Positions 34,222 through 43,396 of a DNA stretch of 57,964 bases are shown in pieces. The stretch comes from Clostridia bacterium (GTDB taxonomy: Bacteria > Bacillota > Clostridia > RUG12999), in contig JAAWTG010000016.1 of NCBI GenBank assembly GCA_022801925.1, positions 1 through 57,964 on the forward strand, given 5' to 3'. A program made the translations under genes and the position numbers. The notes below the pieces were generated by a model. It made no database searches. It had not been told where the DNA came from and saw only the letters and a program-made list of their open reading frames with translations. Within the stretch, counting starts at the first letter, position 1. Every line of letters starts with the position of its first letter.

Positions 34222-36280
34222 TTGGTTTTATCACAGTGCGCTGAAAAGTGTTGCTTGCATATTGATAGCAGTATGTACTGGTACAGCGTTCATCATAGGT
34301 AGTTACATGAACACGCATATTTCTTATGCAAATGTGATGGAAGAATCTTATATGACGTCAAATGCCAGAGTGACGGAAATGAATTCCATAGCACGCAGCA
34401 CCATACGCTTGCTAAAGACCTACAAAAATGAGGATTATGTGCGCAGCGGCGGGACAATTGATATGGAGTCGGTGGAAGAAAACATTGTGGATAAATATTA
34501 TGGCAGCTATTATGATGACTATAAGGAATCGCTATCGCCTATCGCAGAGGAAGAGTATGTAGAAGTCCCGCAGAATGTTAAAAAAGTCAAGCAAATGTTG
34601 AAGGAAAAAATACTAGCGGAACATGCACAAGATATAGAGATAATGAAGCAGGAAAAAATTGTGGAAGCATTGCAGAGTTATTTTTCTTTGGTAGAAGGAC
34701 TCAATCAAACAGAAGGTGTTTATTATTATGCTACCAACGGACAAATGACGGTGAGCAACGTTCCGGGCGCAAACAAAGAATTTTTCAAAGGACAGCCAGC
34801 CTATCTGTTGTTTGACCATGGAAAATATGAAGGGGACGACCGGTTAGCAAACTATTCTGAATTTGGCAATGTAACCGTGCAGGACGAAGTCTATGTGGCG
34901 CTATCGGCAGAACAAGTGCAGCAGCGGGAACAGATATTCTTGCAGGATAAGCAGTATATGGACAGGATAATGCTATATATTACTTTAATGTTTGCATTAG
35001 ATATATTTGCAATGCTGTATCTGTTTTTTGCAGTGGGGCATAAGGCGGGAGATGAAGCAATTCACCTTTGTCCTGTTGACAGAATTTATACGGATTTCAA
35101 TGTAATTGCGGAAATCATACTAATCATACTGACGATTGCGGCGTGTGTGGGTCTGCATGATTATTTAGACGCCTATCATCAGTATGCAGGGCAGGAGGAA
35201 CAGCTTGCGTCGGCAGGAGGTATTCTGCACAAGCCTGTCATTTTTATCAGTCTGAGCGCTGCAATATTTACCGGAACAGCGATGGTATTGACGTTGTTTC
35301 TATCGCTGGTACGGCAATTTAAGGCACGACAGTTGTTATCGCATTCTCTTGCCGGCGTCATTATACGCAAAATTTGGCATGGAATCCGCCTGTTGATGAA
35401 GAAAGGACCTGTTTTGCTGATTTCTTCGGGAGAACTTTCACTGGTGCGCGGCGGTGTGCAAAAAGTGAAAGACGGAAATTTGGAACACCGGATCAATTTG
35501 CCGCAGGGCAAAATGTTATATGGTTTGGCACAGGACATTAACACCATGTCAGATGGACTGCAAAAAGCGGTAGAAAAAGAACTACAGGCGGAACGGCTGA
35601 AAACGGAATTGATTACAAATGTTTCGCACGATTTGAAAACGCCGCTCACGTCTATTATCAATTATAGCGATTTGCTGACGCGTGAAGAATTAACGCCTGA
35701 CTATGCCAATGATTACGCAAAAGTTCTCAAAGACAAAAGCGAAAAACTGAAACAATTAACCAGTGATTTGTTTGAAATTTCTAAAGTGCAAAGCGGTAAT
35801 ATTGAGGTGCAGACAGAAGCACTGCAAGTGAAGGAACTGATTATGCAGTCCATTGCTGAATATGAAGAAAAATTCAAAGAAGCGCAGCTCAGTATACGCA
35901 TATCAGCAGTGCCGGATGACTTGTATATCCTTTCAGACGGCAAAAAAATGGCGCGTGTGCTGGAAAATTTAGTTGTAAATATTTTAAAATATGCCCAGCC
36001 GCAAACCAGAGTATATATAGATACCTTGGAGCAGGACGGGAAATGTAAAATTATTTTCAAAAACATTGCCAACTATGAAATGAATTTCAGTGCGGCGGAA
36101 ATTGTGCAGCGGTTCGCACGCGGCGATGCATCCAGAACCACGGACGGAAACGGACTGGGATTGGCGATTGTACAGAGTTATGTGGAAGCGTGTGGCGGTA
36201 CGTTTGACGTAGCAGTGGACGGTGACTTGTTCAAGGCAACAGTAGCATTTGATGTGCTGCAGCAGGAAAATCAAGAATAA
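34193..36280 (+). CDS. Sensor histidine kinase with four membrane segments
   Basis: A 695-residue kinase partner of the preceding regulator. TM1 is about residues 16-36, a long external domain spans 37-260, and three more TMs lie near 262-283, 302-322 and 348-370, followed by a HAMP-like segment with NLEHRINLPQG. HisKA has His479 in NVSHDLKTPLTSIINYSDLL. The catalytic domain has an N box VLENLVVNILKYA and GNGLGLAIVQSYVEACGG; the usual DxGxG box is replaced by KNIANYEMNFSAAEIVQRFARGD, as in one Firmicutes subfamily. The start is taken as TTG 34193, because downstream starts would cut TM1; GTGGGG just before it serves as ribosome site. The signal is unknown. Confidence 0.9.
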   Translation: MAIKWKSFPNWFYHSALKSVACILIAVCTGTAFIIGSYMNTHISYANVMEESYMTSNARVTEMNSIARSTIRLLKTYKNEDYVRSGGTIDMESVEENIVDKYYGSYYDDYKESLSPIAEEEYVEVPQNVKKVKQMLKEKILAEHAQDIEIMKQEKIVEALQSYFSLVEGLNQTEGVYYYATNGQMTVSNVPGANKEFFKGQPAYLLFDHGKYEGDDRLANYSEFGNVTVQDEVYVALSAEQVQQREQIFLQDKQYMDRIMLYITLMFALDIFAMLYLFFAVGHKAGDEAIHLCPVDRIYTDFNVIAEIILIILTIAACVGLHDYLDAYHQYAGQEEQLASAGGILHKPVIFISLSAAIFTGTAMVLTLFLSLVRQFKARQLLSHSLAGVIIRKIWHGIRLLMKKGPVLLISSGELSLVRGGVQKVKDGNLEHRINLPQGKMLYGLAQDINTMSDGLQKAVEKELQAERLKTELITNVSHDLKTPLTSIINYSDLLTREELTPDYANDYAKVLKDKSEKLKQLTSDLFEISKVQSGNIEVQTEALQVKELIMQSIAEYEEKFKEAQLSIRISAVPDDLYILSDGKKMARVLENLVVNILKYAQPQTRVYIDTLEQDGKCKIIFKNIANYEMNFSAAEIVQRFARGDASRTTDGNGLGLAIVQSYVEACGGTFDVAVDGDLFKATVAFDVLQQENQE

Positions 36281-36297
36281 TATGCTAAAGAGGAAAG

Positions 36298-36329
36298 GCA
36301 GCCCAAACGATATTGTTTGGGTTGCTTTT
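36298..36329 (+). terminator. terminator of the two-component operon
   Basis: GCAGCCCAAAC (36298-36308) and GTTTGGGTTGC (36315-36325) form an 11-base-pair stem with one wobble, a GATATT loop, and T4. Confidence 0.9.
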
Positions 36330-36384
36330 GTATGCAGAAACCGAAACAGTTTGACGAATGATTGAAAAATAACGAGTTTCTTTC

Positions 36385-36413
36385 TTGACTTTTGTTTTAT
36401 GTTATTATATGAT
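36385..36413 (+). promoter_or_regulatory. promoter of the alpha-galactosidase gene
   Basis: TTGACT, 17 bases, TATGAT, 50 bases before the start at 36463. It shows that in-frame codons further upstream are not the translation start. Confidence 0.75.
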
Positions 36414-36462
36414 AAATGCAGAATTCAATCATAAAACGCAAAATAGGAGAAGGAGAATGATT

Positions 36463-38625
36463 ATGGGTATAGAATTTCAAAATAATAAATTTCATCTTTT
36501 TAACAACGAAATAAGCTACATAATAGAAGTGTCCGAACAGAGCGATTTGCTCCATTTGTATTTTGGCGCGAGAGTAGATGCGGAGGATATTCACAGTTCT
36601 GTAGGAATATGTACCTTTGGCTGCCAGGCAGACGATAGTGACTATTCACTGTCTGCGCTGCCGCAGGAATATCCGTCGGCGGGTGCGGCTGATTTCCGTT
36701 CGCCTGCATATGAAATGGAAACGGACAAGGGGCTGCATACGCCCGAATTGAAATATAAAAGTCATGAAGTGATAATTGGGAAACCGCCGCTAAATGGATT
36801 GCCAGCGGTCTATGTTGAAGACGACAGCGAAGCACAGACGCTCGTTATCACAGCGGCGGATGAAGTGCATGGTGTGGAAGTAAAGCTGTATTATACGGTT
36901 TTTGAGCAATTCAATGTAATCTGCCGCCATAGTGAGATAGTGAATGTTTCCGGTTCCTGTATATATCTGAACAACGCGCAGAGCGTCAGCCTTGATTTTC
37001 CGGCGGGCGAGTATGAATATATTCACCTGGAAGGCGCATGGGCAAGAGAAAAACATGTTGACAGGAACGCAATCCACAAGGGAACACAGGGATTTGAATC
37101 GCGCCGCGGTGCATCGGGGCATGTGGAAAATCCGTTTTTGATGTTCTTTGACAAAGGTGCGCATGAAGACTTTGGCAATGTATACGGAATATCGCTTGTA
37201 TACAGTGGGAATCACCGCTTTTTGATGGAACAGGAAATGTATGAAACCGTACGGGTGCAGGCGGGAATCAATCCATTCCAATTCCGGTTTAAGCTGAATA
37301 GGGGAGAAAGTTTTGTAACGCCCGAGGCGGTCATGGTGTATTCAGACGGCGGCTTTGCAAAAATGTCCAATACGTTTCACAAGCTGTACAGAACACGTCT
37401 TTGCCGCGGCACATGGCGGGATAAAGAGCGTCCCGTTTTGATTAACAACTGGGAGGGGACATATTTTGATTTCACAAAGGAAAAACTGCTTGCGATAGCT
37501 GATGCAGCAAGTGAAATCGGGATTGAATTGTTTGTGCTTGACGACGGCTGGTTTGGTAAACGTAACAGTGACAATTGTTCCCTTGGCGATTGGTATGAAA
37601 ATAAAGAAAAACTCGGCGGAACGCTGTCGAAACTTGCGGCAGAAATGAATCAAAGAGGCTTAAAGTTTGGACTGTGGTTTGAGCCGGAAATGGTTTCTCC
37701 CGACAGCGACTTATACAGAGAACATCCTGATTGGGCAATTAGCGTGCCGAATGTAAAGCCGCATCTTGGCAGACATCAGCTTATTCTGGATTACACAAGA
37801 GCGGAGGTGCGCGATTATATCGTAGAGCGCATGACCGAAATTCTTGGAAATGCCAATATTGAATATGTCAAATGGGATATGAACAGGAATATGAGTGATG
37901 TGTATTCTCTGCATTTAGGCGCAGACCGGCAGGGTGAGTTCTATCATAGATATATCCTTGGACTCTACGACGTGCTGGGCAGAATAACAACGGCATTTCC
38001 GGAAATTCTGTTTGAAGGCTGTTCGGGCGGCGGGGGAAGAAATGATTCCGGAATGCTATACTATATGCCGCAGAATTGGGCAAGCGATGATACGGACGCG
38101 ACAGAGCGGTTGTATATTCAGTATGGCGGAAGCATGGTATATCCGGCGTCTACCGTTGGCGCACATGTATCGGCAGTTCCCAATCATCAGACGGGCAGAA
38201 TGAATTCTCTTTCCATGCGCACAGCTGTTGCGATGAACGGCGCGTTTGGCTATGAATTGGATTTGTCAAGCCTTGACAAATGTGAACTTGAAGAAATGAA
38301 AAAGCAGGTTGCATTTTATAAGAGCAACCGCCATCTTGTGATGACGGGCGAATATTACAGGCTGCTCAATCCATTCACCTCAAGACATTCGGCGTGGATG
38401 TATGTTTCGGAGGACAAGAGCCGTGCGCTGGTGTATTACGTTGTAAAAACGGCAAGACCATCAAACGAAGCTGTGCACTTAAAACTGAAAGGGCTGGACG
38501 AAAACGCACGGTATACGGTGAACGGCGAACCAAAAAGCGGCAGAACGCTTATGAACTACGGAATCGTTATTGATAGCCCTGAGCATGACGGCGATAATAT
38601 AATTTTTGAAGTGAAACGGGTATAA
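36463..38625 (+). CDS. Alpha-galactosidase, glycoside hydrolase family 36
   Basis: A 720-residue cytoplasmic enzyme (no signal peptide) that removes alpha-1,6-galactose from melibiose, raffinose and galactomannan oligosaccharides with retention. The N-terminal supersandwich (to about 320) leads to the barrel with PVLINNWEGTYFDF, DDGWFGKRN, GLWFEPEMVSPDSDLYREHPDW, nucleophile Asp472 in YVKWDMNRNMSD, CSGGGGRNDSGMLYYMPQNWASDDTD broken at the substrate loop, and acid/base Asp542. The 70-residue spacing between the two acids matches characterised GH36 enzymes. The start could be 36457 or 36463; I use the latter, seven bases after AAGGAG. It probably processes galactosides brought in by a sugar importer such as the one at 10.8-14.2 kb. 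Confidence 0.95.
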   Translation: MGIEFQNNKFHLFNNEISYIIEVSEQSDLLHLYFGARVDAEDIHSSVGICTFGCQADDSDYSLSALPQEYPSAGAADFRSPAYEMETDKGLHTPELKYKSHEVIIGKPPLNGLPAVYVEDDSEAQTLVITAADEVHGVEVKLYYTVFEQFNVICRHSEIVNVSGSCIYLNNAQSVSLDFPAGEYEYIHLEGAWAREKHVDRNAIHKGTQGFESRRGASGHVENPFLMFFDKGAHEDFGNVYGISLVYSGNHRFLMEQEMYETVRVQAGINPFQFRFKLNRGESFVTPEAVMVYSDGGFAKMSNTFHKLYRTRLCRGTWRDKERPVLINNWEGTYFDFTKEKLLAIADAASEIGIELFVLDDGWFGKRNSDNCSLGDWYENKEKLGGTLSKLAAEMNQRGLKFGLWFEPEMVSPDSDLYREHPDWAISVPNVKPHLGRHQLILDYTRAEVRDYIVERMTEILGNANIEYVKWDMNRNMSDVYSLHLGADRQGEFYHRYILGLYDVLGRITTAFPEILFEGCSGGGGRNDSGMLYYMPQNWASDDTDATERLYIQYGGSMVYPASTVGAHVSAVPNHQTGRMNSLSMRTAVAMNGAFGYELDLSSLDKCELEEMKKQVAFYKSNRHLVMTGEYYRLLNPFTSRHSAWMYVSEDKSRALVYYVVKTARPSNEAVHLKLKGLDENARYTVNGEPKSGRTLMNYGIVIDSPEHDGDNIIFEVKRV

Positions 38626-38701
38626 GAGGAGTTTCGGGACATTCCTTGAAGTATTTCAATTGTAGCGGGCAGTTTTAATAAGATTTCAATTTGTGAAATG
38701 A

Positions 38702-38731
38702 TTGACAATTATGGCGGAAGCGTGTTATAAT
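38702..38731 (+). promoter_or_regulatory. promoter of the 498-residue CAO-N protein gene
   Basis: TTGACA, 18 bases, TATAAT: both boxes are perfect. It lies about 50 bases before the ATG at 38781, with GGGAGG and AAAGGA between. Confidence 0.85.
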
Positions 38732-38780
38732 AAAAATGGACTTCAAAAAGGGAGGTACCCAAAAGAAAGGATGATATGAC

Positions 38781-40277
38781 ATGAAAAAATTTTTAAGCGT
38801 GTTGCTTGCCGGATTGATGCTGTGCATGAGCCTTTCTGCTTTTGCGCTCACACCGGAGGACTTTGAAGCTGCGGCAAACGAGCAGGTGACCAGCTGCGTC
38901 ATGAAAATGACGTTGAAAGCGGAAGTAACGGAATTAGACAAAGAGGTGCTGAAAACACTCACAGGGACGGATTTTGACGCGCTGCCGTCAATGGAAATCG
39001 GCTATGACATGGTGATGGTAGCAGAGGAAAGTCTGAAGAAAATTCAGGCAAAAGCAGACTTGACGTTAAAGACAGTTCCTGCAATACCGTTCATGAGTCA
39101 GGAATTTGGCACTGTATGGGTTGATTTTGATATAACAAATGCGGAAAGCCCCAGATATCGCGCGATTATGAAAACACCGGAAAGCGAAAAATATCAGGTG
39201 ATGGACTACACAAAAGTGCCGGGCGGAATGCAGATGATAGAACAACTGCAAAAAATGATAGAAAGCATGACGCCGGAAAAAATTGCAGAATGGAATGAAA
39301 ACCTGAATACATATCTGCCGGAGATAAAAAAAGAATACAGAGATAATGCGGAAATTGTCACTTTAAACGATGCGCAGGTCAAAGAATTGATTGGCGGCGT
39401 GCTGACAGGCATGAAAGAAGTCCTGATGCCCATGACAAATGCTATGTTTGGCACAGCAGATATCACTGCGCCGGGTGCAGTAGCAATTTCGCCAATGGAT
39501 TTGCAGGCAAAAACAGAACAGGATATCACTGCTGCGCTGACGGCATTGAAAGATGTGAAACTGTTTGCTGATGATGGTATTGTGGCAACGACAACGCTGG
39601 ACGAGAAAACAAAACAACTGCAATCCATGGATTGTGTTGTGAAAATTGATACTAATTTGAACGAACTGGTTTCCAAAGTCGGAAAAGCGGTAGGCATGAC
39701 AGAGGAAGATATGGCGGACATGTCAAAAGACCTGCCGGCGGATAAAGCAAATTTCAAAGGACAGTTATCCGTAGGTATGGCGTTTAGCAATTTGAATGAT
39801 GAAACGTTGAAAGTGGAATTGCCTGTTTTAACAGATGAAAATTCGGACAATTTGACAGAGCTGATGATGCTTGACGTTAATGCGGTGAATGTTTATTACA
39901 ACGGCAAAAAAGTGGATTTCAAAGATGTGCAGCCTGTGATTGAAAACGACCGTACACTGGTACCGATTCGCCATTTCTGCAATGCATTGGGAATCAGTGA
40001 CGACGATATTCAATATGACGACGGTATTGTTACCATTCAAAACGGAGATACCAAAATGACGCTGAAAATCGACGCGCAAGATGTTGTGATAGAACAAGGC
40101 GGCGAAACAAAGAATGTGACGCTGGACGTTCCGGCAACGGAGCGGGAAGGACGCACGCTGGTACCGCTGCGTTTTATCAGTGAAAACTTTGGTTGTGAAG
40201 TTTTTTACGAAGAGTATACCAATGAGGCAGGGGCTGTAACAGGAAGTCTCATTACCATTGTGTCGGCTAAAGGCTAA
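38781..40277 (+). CDS. Secreted protein with C-terminal copper-amine-oxidase-N domain
   Basis: A 498-residue exported protein. Signal peptide about 1-22 (KKFLSVLLAGLMLCMSLSAFA). Residues 25-360 are an acidic, helix-and-strand domain rich in Met, Glu and Lys (KADLTLKTVPAIP, EKIAEWNENLNTYLPEIKKEY) that I do not recognise; it might be a lipid- or glycan-associated fold. Residues 370-498 are a CAO-N module with two repeats (RTLVPIRHFCNALGI and RTLVPLRFISENFGCEV). Function is unknown; the CAO-N module is a surface stalk. It is a single-gene unit with a perfect promoter and a terminator, suggesting high expression. Confidence 0.82.
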   Translation: MKKFLSVLLAGLMLCMSLSAFALTPEDFEAAANEQVTSCVMKMTLKAEVTELDKEVLKTLTGTDFDALPSMEIGYDMVMVAEESLKKIQAKADLTLKTVPAIPFMSQEFGTVWVDFDITNAESPRYRAIMKTPESEKYQVMDYTKVPGGMQMIEQLQKMIESMTPEKIAEWNENLNTYLPEIKKEYRDNAEIVTLNDAQVKELIGGVLTGMKEVLMPMTNAMFGTADITAPGAVAISPMDLQAKTEQDITAALTALKDVKLFADDGIVATTTLDEKTKQLQSMDCVVKIDTNLNELVSKVGKAVGMTEEDMADMSKDLPADKANFKGQLSVGMAFSNLNDETLKVELPVLTDENSDNLTELMMLDVNAVNVYYNGKKVDFKDVQPVIENDRTLVPIRHFCNALGISDDDIQYDDGIVTIQNGDTKMTLKIDAQDVVIEQGGETKNVTLDVPATEREGRTLVPLRFISENFGCEVFYEEYTNEAGAVTGSLITIVSAKG

Positions 40278-40284
40278 GAATCGA

Positions 40285-40315
40285 AAGCGGTTGAGGATTC
40301 TCAGCCGCTTTTTTT
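40285..40315 (+). terminator. terminator of the CAO-N protein gene
   Basis: AAGCGGTTGAG (40285-40295) pairs with CTCAGCCGCTT (40300-40310) with one wobble and is followed by T5. Confidence 0.92.
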
Positions 40316-40358
40316 ATGGAAAATCTTAAAAATTGCGTATTATATTAAAAAATGGGTG

Positions 40359-40387
40359 TTGCGAATTTTGGAGCGGTGGAGTATAAT
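40359..40387 (+). promoter_or_regulatory. promoter of the serine hydrolase gene
   Basis: TTGCGA, 17 bases, TATAAT. It leaves a leader of roughly 90 bases before TTG 40485, in which GCGCAAC and GTTGGGCGC can pair. Confidence 0.7.
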
Positions 40388-40484
40388 AGTCGCGTAACAA
40401 TGATTAGAAGGGACAAAAGTTCCGCGCAACGAGACAATCCGAAATCGCTGTTGGGCGCAAGAGAAAACAATAGGAGGGAATACA

Positions 40485-41675
40485 TTGGAAACAGAACTGC
40501 AATATGCAATACAAGAAATATTCAAACAAGCAGTGGAAGAACAGGAAGTGGCAGGCGCGAATGCCTTGGTGCTGCATCATGGAAAAGAAATCGCCTATAC
40601 GGAAGTAGGCTGGGCGGATAAGGCAAATGACAGACCGGTCAGACGCAGCGATATATTTCGTATTTTTTCCATGACAAAGCCGATAACAGGCGCGGCGGTC
40701 ATGCTATTGATGGAGCGGGGGAAGATAGATTTAGCAGAACCGGTTTCAAAATATTTGTCGGGATTTCGGGCGCAGATGGTGCAGGAAGGAGACAATCTGG
40801 CTCCGGTTTGGCGGGAGGTCAGAATACATGATTTGCTGTCTATGACGTCGGGCATTTCCTATCCGGGCGGCAGCCGCGATGTTGAAAAACTATTTCGTGC
40901 AGTAGAAGAAAACATGCAGGGGAATAAGCCCTATACAACGCAGGATATCGCAAATGCGTTGGGGAAATGCCCGCTGTTATTTCAGCCCGGAACAAATTGG
41001 GATTATGGTGCGTCCGCTGATGTGCTGGGCGCGGTTGTAGAACTTGTTTCCGGCATGACGTTTGGCGAATTTTTACGGAAAAATCTTTTTGAACCGCTGG
41101 ATATGCAGGACACTGCTTTCTATGTTCCGGCGGAAAAACAGGCGCGGCTGCCAAAGGTATATCAGCCGACAGAAAATGGTCTTGAGGAATTTCCGGGAGC
41201 GCATTTGGGCATATGCTTTGATATGCCACAGCCACCGGCGTTTGAATCGGGCGGGGCGGGACTGGCGTCCACCATAGATGACTATGCAAAATTTGCAAAA
41301 ATGTTAATGAACCACGGAGAAGCTCATGGACAGCAAATTATGCGCCCGTCGACGGTACGCTATTTTACAAGCTGCACGCTGACCGAAGAGCAGCAGAGGG
41401 GAATGAACTGGGTACATATGGGCGGATATAGCTATGGAAACTTAATGCGTGTGATGACAAGACCGGGCGAAGCAGTCATTATGACAGCCAAAGGGGAATA
41501 CGGCTGGGATGGGTACTTAGGCACTTATTTTGCCAATGACCCTAAAAATGAATTAACCTTGCTCATGATGACGCAGCGGACAGGCGGCGGCGATCTTACA
41601 ATAGCAAGAAAAATGTGCAATGCGGTTTATGCGCGACTGGAATCATTGCAGCGCGGCGGTAAAGCGGGATTTTAA
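40485..41675 (+). CDS. Beta-lactamase-fold serine hydrolase (class C / DD-peptidase-like esterase)
   Basis: A 396-residue cytoplasmic protein of the beta-lactamase-related family PF00144. The catalytic SxxK is Ser62-Met-Thr-Lys65 (FSMTKPITGAAVML), the Tyr is in WDYGASADVLG (Tyr174), and the third box is GGYSYGN near residue 310. The start is TTG 40485 with AGGAGGG eight bases upstream. No signal peptide is seen, so it is more likely an esterase or D-amino-acid-type hydrolase than a secreted antibiotic-resistance enzyme. It is a single-gene unit. Confidence 0.9.
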   Translation: METELQYAIQEIFKQAVEEQEVAGANALVLHHGKEIAYTEVGWADKANDRPVRRSDIFRIFSMTKPITGAAVMLLMERGKIDLAEPVSKYLSGFRAQMVQEGDNLAPVWREVRIHDLLSMTSGISYPGGSRDVEKLFRAVEENMQGNKPYTTQDIANALGKCPLLFQPGTNWDYGASADVLGAVVELVSGMTFGEFLRKNLFEPLDMQDTAFYVPAEKQARLPKVYQPTENGLEEFPGAHLGICFDMPQPPAFESGGAGLASTIDDYAKFAKMLMNHGEAHGQQIMRPSTVRYFTSCTLTEEQQRGMNWVHMGGYSYGNLMRVMTRPGEAVIMTAKGEYGWDGYLGTYFANDPKNELTLLMMTQRTGGGDLTIARKMCNAVYARLESLQRGGKAGF

Positions 41676-41731
41676 CGTGGTATATCCGTATCAAGAAGCA
41701 CCGCCAGAGTCAATATTTTTTGATATAAAAT

Positions 41732-41765
41732 AAGAGCCGAGATTTCAGTCAAAATCTCGGCTCTT
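41732..41765. terminator. bidirectional terminator, serine hydrolase / glycosyltransferase
   Basis: AAGAGCCGAGATTT (41732-41745) and AAATCTCGGCTCTT (41752-41765) pair perfectly over 14 bases between two convergent genes. Confidence 0.92.
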
Positions 41766-41774
41766 GTAAGTTTT

Positions 41775-43046
41775 TTAAACTTTTTCCACTTCTTTAATAT
41801 CAATATTTCTGACATGTTTGGTGTGATACCATTCTTTTCTGTTTTTCTTCATGAAACCAACCAATGTAATGGGTACCCATGTCAGGGAATAGACACCAAT
41901 GGTTAAATATCCCCAAATCAATTTGGGATTCAGAATTTTTTTGTCATACGTAACAGTAAACGGTGTATATAGGAATTCAGCGCCTAAGAATATCCACCAA
42001 ACCAGAGAATTGTTAAACAGATACTGCATTTGGAAGAATCCGATATTTCCATCGGGGAAGGCTGTCTGAATCCAAGCCATTAGCGTAATCACACCAAGCG
42101 CCAGTACTTTCAGCGGCTGCATGAGATAAATCGCGCAGTCAAGAGCGCTCATATCGCGTTCTTTGCAAGCTTTTTTCAGCAGTTTTGTCAGGAAACGGCT
42201 TGCAACGTCTGCGTGACCCTGCATCCAACGGGTGCGCTGCCGCCAGGACTGCGCAAGATGCAGCGGTTTTTCATCAAACACAACTGCTTTGTCTGCCCAG
42301 CCGACTTTTTGACCGTTGAGAACTAGCTTTGCAGTAAATTCCATATCTTCTGTGAGACAGGTAGCACCCCAGCCAAGTTCTTTGAGCAGTTCCACATCAA
42401 TAGCAAATCCTGTTCCGCTGAGTTGGCAAGAAAGGTTGATATTGTTGCGCGCCTTTTGATAGAGGCGGTTAATAGACCAAAAAGAAATACTATATTGGCA
42501 GCTAATCCATGTATCAAAGGGGTTCTTGCTATCCAAGCTGCCCTGCACAACACGGTAACCTTTATTGTGCTGGTCGTTAATTTCTGTTAAGAAGTTTTTA
42601 GAAACCAGATTATCTGCATCGAAGATACAAATGGAATCATAATGTTTATCCATTTTATAAATTTTCGCAAACATCCATTCCAGGGCATAGCCTTTTCCGC
42701 GTTTCTCCGTATCCGTACGTTCATAGACCAGAGCACCGGCGTTGCGGGCAAGCTGTGCTGTTTTATCTGTACAATTATCGGCGATGACAAATATATCATA
42801 GGATTCTTTGGGATAATCCAATTGTTTCAGGCTTTCCACCATGCTTTCAATGACCATTTCTTCATCATGTGCAGCGACAATCAGCGCAAACTGGTGCAGT
42901 TTGTTTTTCACATAGGGGACTTCCTTTTTGGGAATCCAAGAAAACAAAGAAATAATGATGTAATAGGCACCAAGTGAAGCCGCAAATACCTGAATAAGAA
43001 TACTCAGAACCAACACGACCGGATTTGCATCTGCAAGCGGACCCAT
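41775..43046 (-). CDS. Membrane glycosyltransferase, GT2 processive type
   Basis: A 423-residue inner-membrane enzyme. An N-terminal TM (about 10-32) precedes a GT2 catalytic domain with IVAAHDEEMVIESMVESL, a donor DxD-type site (CIFDADN), the acid TEDMEFTAKL and the processive Q(Q/R)xRW motif in SWRQRTRWMQGHADVA. Three or four C-terminal TMs follow (about 290-395). The family includes cellulose, poly-N-acetylglucosamine and hyaluronan-type synthases, so it likely extrudes a beta-linked exopolysaccharide. AGGAAAGGAAGG lies six bases before the ATG. It is transcribed alone from a promoter with a ~185-nucleotide structured leader, which suggests regulation at the RNA level. Confidence 0.9.
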   Translation of the reverse strand: MGPLADANPVVLVLSILIQVFAASLGAYYIIISLFSWIPKKEVPYVKNKLHQFALIVAAHDEEMVIESMVESLKQLDYPKESYDIFVIADNCTDKTAQLARNAGALVYERTDTEKRGKGYALEWMFAKIYKMDKHYDSICIFDADNLVSKNFLTEINDQHNKGYRVVQGSLDSKNPFDTWISCQYSISFWSINRLYQKARNNINLSCQLSGTGFAIDVELLKELGWGATCLTEDMEFTAKLVLNGQKVGWADKAVVFDEKPLHLAQSWRQRTRWMQGHADVASRFLTKLLKKACKERDMSALDCAIYLMQPLKVLALGVITLMAWIQTAFPDGNIGFFQMQYLFNNSLVWWIFLGAEFLYTPFTVTYDKKILNPKLIWGYLTIGVYSLTWVPITLVGFMKKNRKEWYHTKHVRNIDIKEVEKV

Positions 43047-43230
43047 AATAACCCTTCCTTTCCTATCTGTAGCGTTTTAAAAATTTTTCCCCACAAAAAG
43101 ACCTGGAATAACCATACTTGGTATAGTCTATGCCAGGCATGACCAAATATGTAATTTCAGGCGGAATTCCATAAAAAAATTCGCCCTGATGGGAAACTAT
43201 GGAATCAAACCATAGATTCGCCAACCTTTT
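43047..43230 (-). ncRNA. structured 5' leader of the glycosyltransferase mRNA (candidate riboswitch)
   Basis: On the minus strand, between the promoter and the start codon, about 184 nucleotides fold into three successive hairpins: CTATGG/CCATAG (43197-43215); TCAGGGCGAATT against AATTCCGCCTGA with two single-base bulges (43157-43189); and CCTGG/CCAGG with an inner ATACC/GGTTAT-like helix (43102-43137). A purine-rich GTGGGGAAAAATT follows, ahead of the ribosome site. I tried to match known classes (c-di-GMP I/II, c-di-AMP ydaO, ZTP, preQ1, SAM) and none fits. The structure is seen; the regulatory role is inference. Confidence 0.5.
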
Positions 43231-43236
43231 CAATAA

Positions 43237-43265
43237 ATTATACAATAATTTTTCCGAAAATGCAA
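43237..43265 (-). promoter_or_regulatory. promoter of the glycosyltransferase gene
   Basis: On the minus strand TTGCAT (43260-43265), 17 bases and TATAAT (43237-43242). The predicted transcription start near 43230 gives the long leader. Confidence 0.75.
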
Positions 43266-43312
43266 CACTTTCAACAAAAAAAAATAAAATTTGCGTTAAG
43301 TAACACATTTTA

Positions 43313-43341
43313 TTTACATTTTAGCTGGTTTATTGTATAAT
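43313..43341 (+). promoter_or_regulatory. promoter of the radA operon
   Basis: TTTACA, 17 bases, TATAAT, 55 bases before the radA ATG at 43397. It diverges from the glycosyltransferase promoter 48 bases away. Confidence 0.75.
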
Positions 43342-43396
43342 ATACGCAATGCATATAGAAATTTTTTAGAATAGATAGGTAAATAGGTGGGAAAAA

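Noticed and set aside
40485-41675. Antibiotic-resistance beta-lactamase
   Set aside because: It has no signal peptide and resembles the cytoplasmic esterase-type members of PF00144, so resistance cannot be inferred.
43047-43230. c-di-GMP-I (GEMM) or ydaO riboswitch before the glycosyltransferase
   Set aside because: Neither class's conserved core bases could be found; only the general presence of hairpins fits.
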